Source: Xiphydria camelus
Lineage: Eukaryota; Arthropoda; Insecta; Hymenoptera; Xiphydriidae
Length of the DNA stretch: 64,000 nucleotides
Assembly (NCBI GenBank): GCA_963678675.1
Contig: OY783193.1
Coordinates: forward strand, 36,494,430-36,558,429
Direction: 5' to 3'
Position numbers and translations under genes: made by a program. Numbering within the stretch: position 1 is the stretch's first letter; each line of letters opens with the position of its first letter. Shown in pieces: positions 54,387 to 64,000 of this stretch. The notes under the pieces are model-generated. The model searched no databases. It worked only from the letters and a program-made list of their open reading frames with translations, and had not been told where the DNA came from.

Positions 54387-55154
54387 GGTAATTCAATTCT
54401 AACCAGGAAAAAGCAAGTTCCTCGCTTACCGTGAATTTTTCTTCGTCGCTGATGGTTCGACAGAACTTTTTTTTTTTGAGGTCATATTTTAGCATATAGG
54501 AAAGTTCTATTTATATCTAACGTTTTTAAATGCAAAATTGGGCGTGGAAATTTTGACATCGTTGAATATCCCCACTTAGAAATTATCCACGCGCCCTTCG
54601 ATAATGTGATTCGACGTCGAGCGTCGGGATTCGGTAACGCCGATGAGGTGGTTGCTATAACGGAGCTCGCATACATACATGACATACCTATGTATGTGCC
54701 GAGCTTAAGCCTCGACCCATAATGCCGCGAAATTGAAAATAAAGCTCGGTGCTGCTGCACCGCGCGGCGCGCGAACTCGGGCCAACGAAACTTGATTAAT
54801 GGCTGATGGAGAGTATCTGGGTCACGCGCTATTATTGTTATGACTGCATAAAACGTGCCCGAGAAAACCACGGACGCGCCGCCGCGGTTGCAGCGCCTTG
54901 CAATAACCGTCCGCAATTGAATGACATTCGCGAACGTCGAATAAGAAGTACCCGGTCAGAAATCGTATAAAATTCCATATAATCAAAAAAACCTTTCCGA
55001 CGAAAATCCCCGCGTTGTTGTAAAATAATTTACGGCACGAAACTCTGTAATCTGCTTAACAAAATAAATAGTTTCCCTCTGTTTTAATTTTCAAGTTAAT
55101 AAAGATAACTATCTTATTACGGATAAATTGAGTTGTAATATTATTAATTAATTT
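54387..55154. other. Possible conserved regulatory DNA, no gene model
   Basis: 54590-54930 is CpG-rich with several AT-rich homeodomain-like cores (TTGATTAATGG, CGCTATTATTG). The minus-strand frame 54482-54916 (144 codons) has no domain. Classified as regulatory-looking on composition only. Confidence 0.3.
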
Positions 55155-55186
55155 TGGGCAAGTAAGTTTAGCCTCATATGGTATAC
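55155..55186. mobile_element. Palindromic family C, terminal fragment C5
   Basis: GGGCAAGTAAGTTTAGCCTC then ATATGGTATA matches the right terminus of family C. It abuts copy H3, so H3 may have inserted at or truncated it. Confidence 0.65.
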
Positions 55187-55380
55187 CGTAGCATTTACAA
55201 AGTTTGTGATGGATTTTGAGACAAGGCCAATTTACCGTCACGTCATGATAATCACGCTTGCGCCTTCTACAAGTTTTACTATAATTTTTACTAAAATTGC
55301 AGTCATCGTAACAATAAACACGCCTTGCCCTGAAATTACCACAAACTTTGTAAATCCTACGATTCCTTTTTTTCCGTTAT
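55187..55380. mobile_element. MITE family H, copy H3
   Basis: Starts inside the left arm (CGTAGCATTTACAAAGTTTG) and runs to AAATCCTACGATTCC then TTTTTTTCCGT. Shares ACAAGGCCAATTTACCGT and TATAATTTTTACTAAAATTG with H1 and H2. The first ~15 bp of the left terminus are missing. Confidence 0.75.
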
Positions 55381-55557
55381 CCCTGAAATAATTGCCTCGT
55401 TCTCTTTTCTCGACTTTATAAGCCAAGTCCGATTGGTTCTCTACGGCAAAAGAAGACCAGCTCGTACCGTCGACTCGATAAAGTACCATCATCCAAAGCA
55501 GGACGATATCAGAATCATTGGCCGCAGATGTACAAATTATTCATATCCTTCTCGACA
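55381..55557. other. No gene recognised
   Basis: Short unique stretch between H3 and hairpin L1. Confidence 0.5.
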
Positions 55558-55815
55558 ATTGTAGCATGGAAGTAAAATTCGGGCTAAAGTGCCAGAATAT
55601 GAAAAATTGAGTTAAGCGCTAAAAAGTGGACTATGTGACAACCCCAATACGCTGTAAAAAATGGGCTATGTCTAGATCCTTCAAAATCTAGTTCAAATAA
55701 TTGCCACAAGAATCTTGCTTGCTGCAAAGCTTGCTTGCTTGCTTGCTTTCAGAACTGCATATCTCAAAACTTGCTTTTTGGCACTTAGCCCGGATTTTAC
55801 TTCCATGCTACAATT
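55558..55815. repeat. Long-arm hairpin L1
   Basis: Left arm AATTGTAGCATGGAAGTAAA then ATTCGGGCTAAAGTGCCA; right arm TGGCACTTAGCCCGGATTTT then ACTTCCATGCTACAATT. The loop holds a CTTG tetranucleotide array at about 55712-55748. Non-coding. Confidence 0.8.
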
Positions 55816-55971
55816 ATTGTGCCCATAATTCTGAAAGTGGTCTAAGTCAAAATAAAAAAAAAATTAATTTATCAGTTATTTCACACCACATTATTTTAAA
55901 CTAAATTAATAACTGATAAACTCATTTTCTTAAATTTTGACAGACCACTTTCATAATTATGGGCACAATTA
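55816..55971. repeat. Long-arm hairpin L2, abutting L1
   Basis: Left arm ATTGTGCCCATAATTCTGAA then AGTGGTCT; right arm AGACCACTTTCATAATTATG then GGGCACAAT. A second internal stem pairs TTAATTTATCAGTTATT with AATAACTGATAAA. It begins where L1 ends, with no spacer. Confidence 0.8.
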
Positions 55972-56413
55972 ATCTTTTCTGCATCGAGTATGATAGCTAC
56001 ACGCGGGACAGACTTTTTTTTTTACTTTCTTCCTCCACTCGCGCGCCGCACGTCCGACCTCGAGCGTCTCTTGCGTAATGAGGGTACGTGTGCACGGCCA
56101 ACTCGCGCGGCGCCGCACATGGCCCGCCGGGCTGCAGTCCGATGAGATATCTCGCGCGGAAGCCCTATAGGCTTCCGTGCTGGTACCGCGTGTACCGCAC
56201 GAGCGACGACGGCGGGCTAAGCGACTTTGCATTTTACTTATACAACGAAACACACCGGGATTGCAGTTTAGAGGGCGTTGCGCGCGACTAATAGCCCCGT
56301 TCGTTGGTTAGGTCGTGTCGGTGTAACCCGGATTCGTGTCGGGGCGTCGTCTAGTCGCCCGGGAGCGAGCTTTGGCGGTCGCACGCGAAAGGACAAGACG
56401 CCGCCGGTGGATA
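55972..56413. other. CpG-rich segment, no gene recognised
   Basis: CpG-rich at 56040-56410; minus-strand frame 55969-56253 has no domain. Confidence 0.4.
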
Positions 56414-56655
56414 CATTGAGAACGATAACTTGGTCAATCAAACCGAAATCTTGGAAACGATGACGAAATCGTTTGGTGAAATATGGATCCTCTCCATCTG
56501 TTTGGTTAGACTGACCCACTTTTTGATTAGTATAAATAAACGTCTGGTTGGAATAACTAGATATTTGGTTCAATTGATCGGTATTTTGGTTGGAATGACT
56601 AAACGTGTTTAACTAGATGCATTTTGTCATTTTAACCTAATTATTTTTCTCACTG
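56414..56655 (+). mobile_element. MITE family B, copy B6
   Basis: Left end CATTGAGAACGATAACTTGG, right end AATTATTTTTCTCACTG, flanked by TA both sides. Full body including TGGTTAGACTGACCCACTTT and the motif series GGTTGGAATAACTAGATATT. About 242 bp. Confidence 0.9.
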
Positions 56656-56785
56656 TAGGATACCGCTTTCTTTTTTGTTAAGATAACCAAACGTTTAGTT
56701 GGGGTAACTATCCATTCGGTTGGAATAACTAAGCGTGTTTAACTAGATGTATTTTGTCATTTTAACCGAATTATTTTTCTCAGTG
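56656..56785 (+). repeat. Partial tandem copy of the right half of B6
   Basis: Begins TAGGATACCGC, picks up the family motifs (AACCAAACGTTTAGTTGGGG, TCGGTTGGAATAACTAAGCG) and repeats the B6 right end, GATGTATTTTGTCATTTTAAC then AATTATTTTTCTCAGTG, again followed by TAGGA. Confidence 0.8.
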
Positions 56786-56795
56786 TAGGACCCTA

Positions 56796-56850
56796 TTCTA
56801 ATCACGTATTGGGTAAAATCTCTGTATACAATTATATTAAATGTATATTT
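56796..56850 (+). mobile_element. Possible MITE family G fragment G3
   Basis: AATCACGTATTGGGTAAAATC and AATTATATTAAATGTATA resemble the left-central part of G1 (ATACGCGATTATG and neighbouring blocks in reverse complement). Short and diverged. Confidence 0.3.
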
Positions 56851-57600
56851 CATAAAACGCTTCGATAATTGCAAATAGAAAAAGCTGCACGTGTAACACA
56901 TTACACAGCTCGCTCATCTCGAGATTAATAGGATCGCCGCGGAATTCGCAACTATTTATCCGAAACAGACGCGTCACCGATAACTGTACTCTCGAATACC
57001 CAACAGCCACATTCTCTCGTCATCGTCCATCCGCCACGAAGAGAGCCGCGATTGCGCTTAATTGCCACCGCGCTTCTGTACACCTCGAGGAACTGGGTTT
57101 CTCGCGGTGTGACGCACCTGTAAACACACATATTCGGGTGCGCACACTTACGCACCTACACCGACGACTCGGCACAATACGTTCGTACATACCTACGCGT
57201 ACACTTACCCACGGGAATGAAATCCGTGTGTGTGAGAGAACTAGTTTTTCCCCTCGTCGATACGACGGTTCGCGTAAAACGTAAGCGCGTTGCGCCGCCT
57301 CGAAGTGGAAACGCGTGTCCGCGGCCGCCGGCACTGCAGTATCCCCCGGCTCTATATGTAGGCTTCACTTAGAGTCGCGTTAATTGACCTCGCCTTCGTT
57401 TACGTCGCGATGACAAACGGCGCCGGGGACGGGTCGCCGAGAGTGCCGCGGTAAGATTTGCCATTTTTGCTACACGTCGGATGACGTGGTTCGTAAAGGC
57501 ACGGTGCATATGGTTCTTTTTTCTTGAGCTCATTTTTGTCTGCTCGAGAAGAAGTGCGGGAAAAATTACTGTGTCGCTTGTAAAGTTAATCGAAGTGATA
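56851..57600. other. CpG-rich segment, no gene recognised
   Basis: CpG-rich at 57000-57480. Minus-strand frames 56952-57368 overlap in several phases, none recognisable. Confidence 0.4.
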
Positions 57601-57828
57601 CACGGAGGAAAGGAATTATGTAGTTGGATCTACTGAAAGTTACTTGCGGAGTCGCAACTAATTGTTTATTAAATATCTCTTCCGTGCAGTCATGTGAAAT
57701 AGTATGTGATTGCTAAAAATAAATATTTAGTTAATATGAAGGAAGATTTAATTGATCTAAGTAAATAATTACTTGCGACTACGCAAGTCATTTTTAGTAG
57801 ATCCAATTAATTCTTTTTCTTTGTATAT
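57601..57828 (+). mobile_element. MITE family E, copy E2
   Basis: Left end CACGGAGGAAAGGAATTATG, then AGTTGGATCTACTGAAAGTT and CTTGCGGAGTCGCAACTAAT; right arm ACTTGCGACTACGCAAGTCA then TAGTAGATCCAATTAATTC. About 228 bp. Confidence 0.8.
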
Positions 57829-58573
57829 GTAGGTATATAAAGTGTGGATTTGTTATTTATTTAGTAGAATTCTATTACGATGTTGCATGGCAATTTTTAC
57901 GCTCGTAATAGAGATAAAATTATAAGGAAGATCGAGAATCGTTGCAGCGGGAAATTGGCCCCTCGTTCCCGTTACTTACCGCGGCAACGAGGGGCCATCT
58001 GCCTCTTACAACGTGCCTCGCGGTCTTTCCTGCGTAGTTATTTCCTCTCACCTTCCGAGTTATCGCCGTGATTCGTCATCTCGAGGAATTCGACGAAAGT
58101 ACATTCGTAGATCAGGTTGGTTCGATCGGCTGAAATTAATTTCATTAATCGAAAACGGGTTTGCGTCAGGGCCACCCGAGTCGACTCGACCTAGAGGACG
58201 ATTTATTTGTTTGTTTATCCGCTCATTTTTACGCCCCACTCGCAGCCTCTATGCAGAAGTCATTGTCTTTCGATACTAATGGTCCGAGCGGTCGAGAAGT
58301 TCGCCTGTAGATGATCCATTACGAGATTACGACATTTGTGAAAATTAACGCGACGCCCCACCTGCTCGCGTGTGCTCTGCTATCTTTATACGGGGTCATG
58401 GTCATGGACTACGGTACATAGGAATTGCTTGAGTGCAAGAGAGAACATCGACGCGCAACGTTGTCGTCGTATAAGAGTGTCTTCGTCACGCATTCTCTTT
58501 GCTTCGCACGCTTCACTGTATGACAGAGATGCTCCTACGCGGCAACGATATTACGTCGGAATTCTCGTTCGCA
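57829..58573. other. No gene recognised
   Basis: Mixed composition. Frames 57880-58071, 58013-58279 and 58372-58602 show no domain; the last runs into family B copy B7. Confidence 0.45.
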
Positions 58574-58819
58574 CACTGAGAAAAATAATTAGGTTAAAAT
58601 GATAACACGCACCTAGTTTGACGCGTTTAATTATTCTATCCAAAATAATGGTTAGCTGAACGTAGTATTTAGTTATTCGAATGTAATATTTAGTTATTTC
58701 AATCAAACGTTTAGTTATTCTAACCAAAAAGTGGTCAGTTCAACAAAACAGATGTCAAACGATTTGGTCATCGTCTCCAGGATTTTTGTTAGATATTGAC
58801 CAAGTTATTTTTCTCAGTA
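58574..58819 (-). mobile_element. MITE family B, copy B7
   Basis: Left end CACTGAGAAAAATAATTAGG, right end AAGTTATTTTTCTCAGTA. Contains several TTTAGTTATT units in succession, AACCAAAAAGTGGTCAGTTC and GTCATCGTCTCCAGGATTTT. 246 bp. Flanks are GCA and CAC, not TA. Confidence 0.88.
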
Positions 58820-58863
58820 CACCCAGATGATTCCTATGTACATTATATAGTCCATGACTCTGC

Positions 58864-58985
58864 ACTGTAAACAAAATTTCTGTTAAATTTTATGTAAATG
58901 TGTGTAAAGCTTTTATCTAACACGTGATTATAAAAATTAATATACTCCGTTACGAAGTTTATAAGGGAAATTTCGTAAGGAAATC
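58864..58985 (+). mobile_element. MITE family G, partial copy G2
   Basis: Left end CACTGTAAACAAAATTTCTG, followed by TGTAAAGCTTTTATCTAACA, CGTGATTATAAAAATTAATA and ACTCCGTTACG, matching the reverse complement of G1 before diverging near 58985. Confidence 0.7.
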
Positions 58986-60298
58986 AGCCTTTCCATGATC
59001 AAGGTATTGCACGGGAAGAAGTTTATGGTGATCATTCTTACAATCCATATGGTAAGATTGGATTATTGCTATACCTATTTTTTTAGTAAATATCGACATA
59101 TTTGTGGTGTTAAACGTCATTTGTCGCAGTAATTCAACCTTATCACATTCATTGTGAGAATGATTACCGCAAACTTTTCTCCGTGTATTTACTTTGTTGG
59201 AAAGGAACAAAATAATATCAACGACCGAAATGCTCATTTTCACTACAATTTAACAAATCTGAATCTCCGATCCGATTCGCCTCGGTCTACCCTAAATATA
59301 ACGCAAATCGATTAATATCCACGCCGGTAGAACGCCGGCAAGACTTTCTCCGCCCGCCGTTGCCGAACTACGTTCATTAACGCGATTTCGAAAGTTTTTC
59401 CGAGCGGCGCGCGCAATATTCGCCGCGCGAAGAAAAGCGAGAAACGCGGCTCGACCGACGCCACACTATTAACTCGAATATCGAGTACACGTAACGCGAA
59501 ATCGCCGCCACTCCCGACGCGGCTCGTCCGCGACGATAAGAAGGAGCCGAGAAAGAAGCCAGTTTTTTCCCTATCGCCGCCTATCAGTGCCCTACCGCTG
59601 TAAACACTCGTAACGAACGGCCCGCCGCTCTCCGTCCGTTACTTAACGAGATCCAAGGCTGACCCTCGCCTGAAATAATATGCCATTGTGACCACTCCGC
59701 ACGACTCTGAAGTTGTTGTCCCTGTGATTCACCCACGCTCCGCTGGCCGTTTAAGGTCTGATTCACTTTACAGGCCGCGAGCGTGTGTCGAGCCGTGTGG
59801 TCGGTTGCGGAGGGTACACGACGTGTCATGCGAGCGCATGAAGAGTCGCTCCGCGCGAGCGCCGAAGCGACGGAAGAGCGGCGGTGAAATTAGCGAGACT
59901 TCAGGGATGGCTGACAGCATCACGTCCAAGTAGAGATTGGAGTGGGATCGAAGTACCAGATTGATGTGGCGAGTTTCCGAACGCGATTATCACGAAACGC
60001 GGTGGAGATATGTGAAAAATCAAGAGTAGCTTTTTTATAGTAGAAATAAATACGAACATTTTTTGTTTGAGCTGTTTTTCCGTATCTCTAATAGTCTTCG
60101 AGATACATCGACTTTTAACTTGCTCCTCAACCGGGGCATTTGTCCCACCTTCATGCTATGTAAAATTGAACTCGAAGGCGAAACGCTTGTATGTATTTAT
60201 TTTCTCACATTTCTCCGATAGTCGTATTATTATCCGTATTTGACGCTAGGATTGATGAGCCTCGATACAATTCCAAATAAGTATAGGTACTTAAAACC
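58986..60298. other. CpG-rich segment, candidate promoter
   Basis: AT-rich to 59260, CpG-rich at 59320-59940, then mixed. A short frame, ATGGCTGACAGCATCACG ending TAG, is at 59908-59934. No gene model supported. Confidence 0.35.
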
Positions 60299-60543
60299 TG
60301 CATGGAGAAAATTGAGTAACGATTACCAGCCAGAATAATAAATAGGTGATAGCTTCGACAATATCGTATTGAATAACCTGCAGCATAGTAATAATTGCTC
60401 CCCTTTTTTTTTACTCTTAATTTCCCCCATTTCCTCGATTCTCCTTATTTCCTCTAAAATGAAATAAATAGGGACCTATATAGCCATCCACCTATTTATT
60501 ATTCCGCATGATAATCGCTACCGTTCGATTTTCTTCGTGTGCA
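60299..60543. mobile_element. Inverted-repeat family I, copy I2
   Basis: Left arm GCATGGAGAAAATTGAGTAAC then GATTACCAGCCAGAATAATAA; right arm inverse: TTATTATTCCGCATGATAATC, GCTACCGTTCGATTTTCTTC. The centre is CT-rich and differs from I1. About 245 bp. Confidence 0.7.
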
Positions 60544-61623
60544 AATCACACCTATCTTTCGACGATTTCAATCATGCATTTCACAAACAGTATGCATCCG
60601 CATCCACTTCAGCCCGCGCGAACATATCCTCCTCCACGCGTCATACCGCGCAAACAGGTTCCACTCTAAAAAAGAATTTTTATCGCACTCACAGCCAGCC
60701 CATTCTTCCAAGCAGTTCCCGTTACGTCCGACAGTGATTAATGTAGCGCCCGGCAATTACGCATAGTACCCGCTCGTCACGCCTAGAGTATTCCCGTCCA
60801 CCCACCACGATTCGCAATGCGCGCGCGCGCGCGCGCGATTATCGCACGACGCTCGCTTACGCAGGTGCGCGCGTTTTTCTTCTCCACGCTCAACCTCTCC
60901 TCCGGCCCTCCTCACACCCGCGCCTGAGCCGCGCTACGACCGAATTTGACGGATGCGCAAACACCGTGCGTGTAAACGAATACGCGCGATTTCGTGCCAA
61001 CGCCAAGTGTCATTGAAGCGTAGAGCGCGGCACACGCGGTTACGCAACAATGATTCACTCGATGACACTACACTCGCGCGCCGATGACCTCAAAATCGTT
61101 TTGTTTGCGACTCGTATACGCGTAAACGCAGAATTACGTGTACGAGCCTAAAGCGAAGTTAGATCACCGCCGGTAAGGGGCAGCCGGAGAAGAGGATCCA
61201 TCCTTCCTCGCCCTTCTCTTTTCTCGCCACCGCGTTTCTCTGCGCGTTTCCTCGATCTGTCGGACTGTGCGACGCGCGCCGGCGAGCGGCACCGAAGTGG
61301 TCGAAGTCGCGATTGGCCAGCCGGTAGGCATCCGCCTCGGCGAGCTACGCTCGGAGGATTCCCCTCACTGGGAAAATCGTTCGAGGAAGCGCGCAGTCCT
61401 CTTATCTTCCGGGTCGTTCGTCGTGGAGGAACGGGGGGGGGGGGGGGGGGTACCTTCCATGTATACAAGTCGTACGATCTCTCATTTTTCTCGACAGCCG
61501 AAGTGTGCGAATTTGTATGCAGGGTGTGGCGAACACATCTTTCAGGTACATCGTCATTTGGTGAATATTACATTTTAATTAGTTGAATCAATTGAAAGTC
61601 AAATTCGAGGATATAGGCCCGCG
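60544..61623. other. CpG-rich segment with simple repeats
   Basis: CpG-rich at 60780-61470. A GC dinucleotide run is at 60819-60837 and a run of about 18 G at 61433-61450. No gene recognised. Confidence 0.45.
61433..61450 (+). repeat. Poly(G) tract
   Basis: Eighteen consecutive G, a potential G-quadruplex-forming and assembly-unstable stretch. Confidence 0.9.
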
Positions 61624-62284
61624 TAGATTAACTACAATGTAGAGTTATATTCTAGGATCCCGAGATTATTCTTCACTTGTAAAAAAGATCGAAAGATAAC
61701 ATAAAATTTGAGCAAAATCTATTTTTATTTTTTTTTAAATGTATCATATTGGAAACACGATTATTTCCACTTCCAGTTAGATTTTCGGCAACGTTCATAC
61801 GAAATACGATAATTGATTATTCTAAAGTTTACATTCACTTTGCCGCATGAATTGAAAAAAATTATTGCCCTTCAAAAAATCGTTAAATTTACATTATAGT
61901 GATTCAAATTAATAACAGTATTCATTGTAGCACCATATTTACTAATTGTGCATATAGATTAGTTACAATGTCAAATTATATTTCAGAATCTTAAGATTCT
62001 CCTTCACTTGTGAAGAAGCTTGAAAAATAACGTATAAAACTCGAGTAAAATCTATCTTTATTTTGAGAAGACTCTTCCACATTGGAAACTCGGTTATTTC
62101 CACTCCCAGATAGACTTGTATAATCAAACTACAATAATGATTCGAAAGTTTACATTCATTTTGCCGCACGAGTTAAGAAAATAATTGTTCTCTTAGAGAA
62201 ATTGTTAACTTTACATTATAATACGATTTAAATTAATCGCAGTATTTATTGTAGCAACATATTTACGAAAAATTGTGCATATAT
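61624..62284. repeat. Old tandem duplication of a 331-bp unit
   Basis: Unit 1 61624-61954, unit 2 61955-62284. Shared landmarks in order: TAGATTA-TACAATGT, TTCTTCACTTGT/TCCTTCACTTGTGAAGAAG, AAATCTATxTTTATTTT, TTGGAAAC-CG-TTATTTCCACT, AAAGTTTACATTCA then TTTGCCGCA, TTTACATTATA, GTATTxATTGTAGCA-CATATTTAC. Neither unit resembles another repeat in the window, and neither is coding. Confidence 0.85.
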
Positions 62285-64000
62285 CGAATGAATGTTTGGT
62301 ATTTTATTTGCATCAGTTTTTGATACAAATGTGCTCGCTTAATGATGACTCGTAAAGCACATAATCTTGATGCATTTGATTAATACTACCTAGAGTCGCT
62401 GTACAATTTACATACATTTATCTATCCGGGCTATTTCGTGTTATCATCAAATGTCAAATTCATAGCAGAGCTTTAGTTTCACTGTATCACTTGTTCTCTC
62501 TCTCCCGCTGTAATCTCTTATGCATAACAAGAAAGCATCCCTAAATAGACTACTACCCCTCGCATACCAAACAAACCCCTTCAACTTTCGCTCAAATCTA
62601 AGCACTAACCCACCAATTCCCGCGGGCATTTCGATTATTCGGAAGGGCCCCGCACATTCCGGCCCAACTCGAGTCGACGTAACGACCCGGTCTCGTTTCC
62701 CCGCAAGAGAAGCAATTACCAAGCGATTCGGACGCGGTCGAACGGCGCCCTCTATAGTAATCCGCGTGCACGCATCGTGCGTAAGTACCAGATATAGCAC
62801 ACGGCGCAACGTGGAGTACTACCTGCATTCGAACCTTTCACCGATCACCTCTCCTCCCTCCGCTTCGTCCCTCCACCGACATCGGCGCGGTATACAATAC
62901 CCCCTCCCGTCTCGCAACCGGCTCGCACAGCGAACGCTCCGACGTCATCGTCCCCCCCTCCTCCAGCCGGCGGAGGTACCGTGCGATTTTTCACCGGTCA
63001 GCAATTACGGTGCGCCTAGATTTCCTACCGCCGCGGCCAGTCGCGATCCTGTCATCCGCCGGTGACGACGGTCCGCCACCTCGCGTCCATGTACCACCAC
63101 CGCTCAGCACGTGCTTACGCGCCCATGCACGGCGCGTCGCCCGCGCTTTCCGGAGGATCCGTGTGCCAGCTCGCTTGCAGCCTTCGCCGCCGCCGTCGAC
63201 GTCGCCGTCGCGGGACGCGCGCGTCCTCATCGTGCGACTGGACGAGAAATGTCACAGATAATGAACTGCTTCAAGCTGTTCGGTGTCAGCCAATTGAATA
63301 ACGGTACGATCGACGAGGCGAGTGTCGCGGTCCCGATAGTGATTTCTTTCGCCTGGTCGCTGCGATTAGATGGCCATACGTGTGTTACGATTCTCGCGCG
63401 GCAGTCGCATTGCTGGTTGGTTTTGAGCGGCCAGGTTTTGAATGTGTGTATGTGGTGATCGCGGTTGAAGATTCATGTGTCGACGTGTTGTACGTTTCTC
63501 CGGGAACTTGGGGGAAAATTTGGTGGTTTTTCATGGAAACGTGTCGGGGAGAAATTCGTTTTAAAGAAGTAAACAGTTTTAGATTAATTTAATAACGTTA
63601 CTCTGTCGTCACGCGGAGTAACGTCGACTTCGGTGACCCTCACGCTTTTAGTCCTTGGCGCGAGACTCTACAGAGTTTCTTGATCGGTTAAATTCTTTCA
63701 TGTGTTCCGATTTAATAGAAACTTAAATTAATATATATTAGGTATACAATACATACGACAATAGAAGTGAAAAGAGTCCAAGTATACGAGTGACGCTTGA
63801 GGGACCATACAGAATTTCCAATTATCGTGTGGGTAAATAAAATATACTTCCGATTTTCATTTTAAAGTTGTATTGAAACCGAGTAGTACTACAATTTCGT
63901 TGATACAAGTGTCCCTGTTAATTATAAAATGGCTTCCCCGTATACAAAATAGCGAAATGGGGCTGCGTGAAGCAACGCTAATGGTTAATGGAATCCGTTA
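62285..64000. other. CpG-rich segment, no gene model
   Basis: AT-rich to 62460, CpG-rich at 62600-63350, then mixed. Plus frames 62520-63065 (181 codons) and 63111-63458 and minus frame 62447-62809 overlap. In the second, ATGTCACAGATAATGAACTG opens a short stretch (MSQIMNCFKLFGVSQLNNG) followed by GTACGA, which could be a splice donor. I cannot assign a protein. Confidence 0.3.

Noticed and set aside
62520..63065. 181-codon plus-strand frame
   Set aside because: CpG-rich DNA with an equally long overlapping frame on the other strand and no recognisable domain; chance is more likely.
1..64000. Endogenous viral or retrotransposon proteins (reverse transcriptase, gag, capsid)
   Set aside because: No open frame shows reverse transcriptase, protease, integrase or capsid motifs that I can recognise; no long terminal repeats were seen.

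Overview
The window looks like non-coding nuclear DNA from an insect, most likely a hymenopteran such as an ant. This is an inference from three things: AT-rich stretches alternate with strongly CpG-rich ones, there are CT, GC and GAA microsatellites, and short inverted-repeat transposons are very dense. No operon, tRNA, rRNA, CRISPR array or convincing host protein-coding gene is visible. Almost all short open frames lack domains, splice logic or conservation that I can recognise.

The one clearly coding object is a Transib-type (RAG1-related) transposase on the minus strand at 16331-18364. It carries the three acidic catalytic residues and the CxxC plus HxxxxH zinc ligands of the RAG1/Transib core. 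A single in-frame TAA at 17348-17350 splits it. Downstream of its 3' end, at 15998, is a terminus that reads exactly like a 23-bp-spacer recombination signal: heptamer CACAGTG, 23 bp, then ACAAAAATC. It is flanked by CGCCG, which fits the GC-rich 5-bp Transib target preference. The opposite terminus was not found, so the copy appears truncated or rearranged at its 5' end.

The rest of the window is a mosaic of short non-autonomous elements, given local family letters here. A, B, D, J, K and G begin with CACTG or a close relative, H begins with CACGG, and E begins near CACAGAG. Eight of these copies are flanked on both sides by TA, which points to a Tc1/mariner-type mobiliser. F is an AT-rich palindromic family ending in CCCAGGCGGAAAAG, C is a palindromic family starting ATACCATATGAGGC, and N and T are TA-flanked hairpins. 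P is a 144-bp TTAA-flanked (piggyBac-style) element. I, S, L, M and R are further inverted-repeat units. Nested insertions are visible (G in F at 26692-27111, B in C at 41354-41813). A fold-back structure built from TCGAC pentamers lies at 33768-34462.

Older segmental events include tandem duplications at 51192-52107 (each unit carrying a family A copy) and 61624-62284, shorter duplicated blocks near 8693/9018 and 42500/43024, and an inverted duplication between 3655-3948 and 6135-6457. CpG-rich segments (about 11000-11960, 18380-19300, 20200-21170, 24220-24560, 38080-38620, 47060-47830, 56040-56410, 57000-57480, 59320-59940, 60780-61470, 62600-63350) are where promoters or 5' exons of host genes would be sought, but no gene model can be supported from sequence alone.
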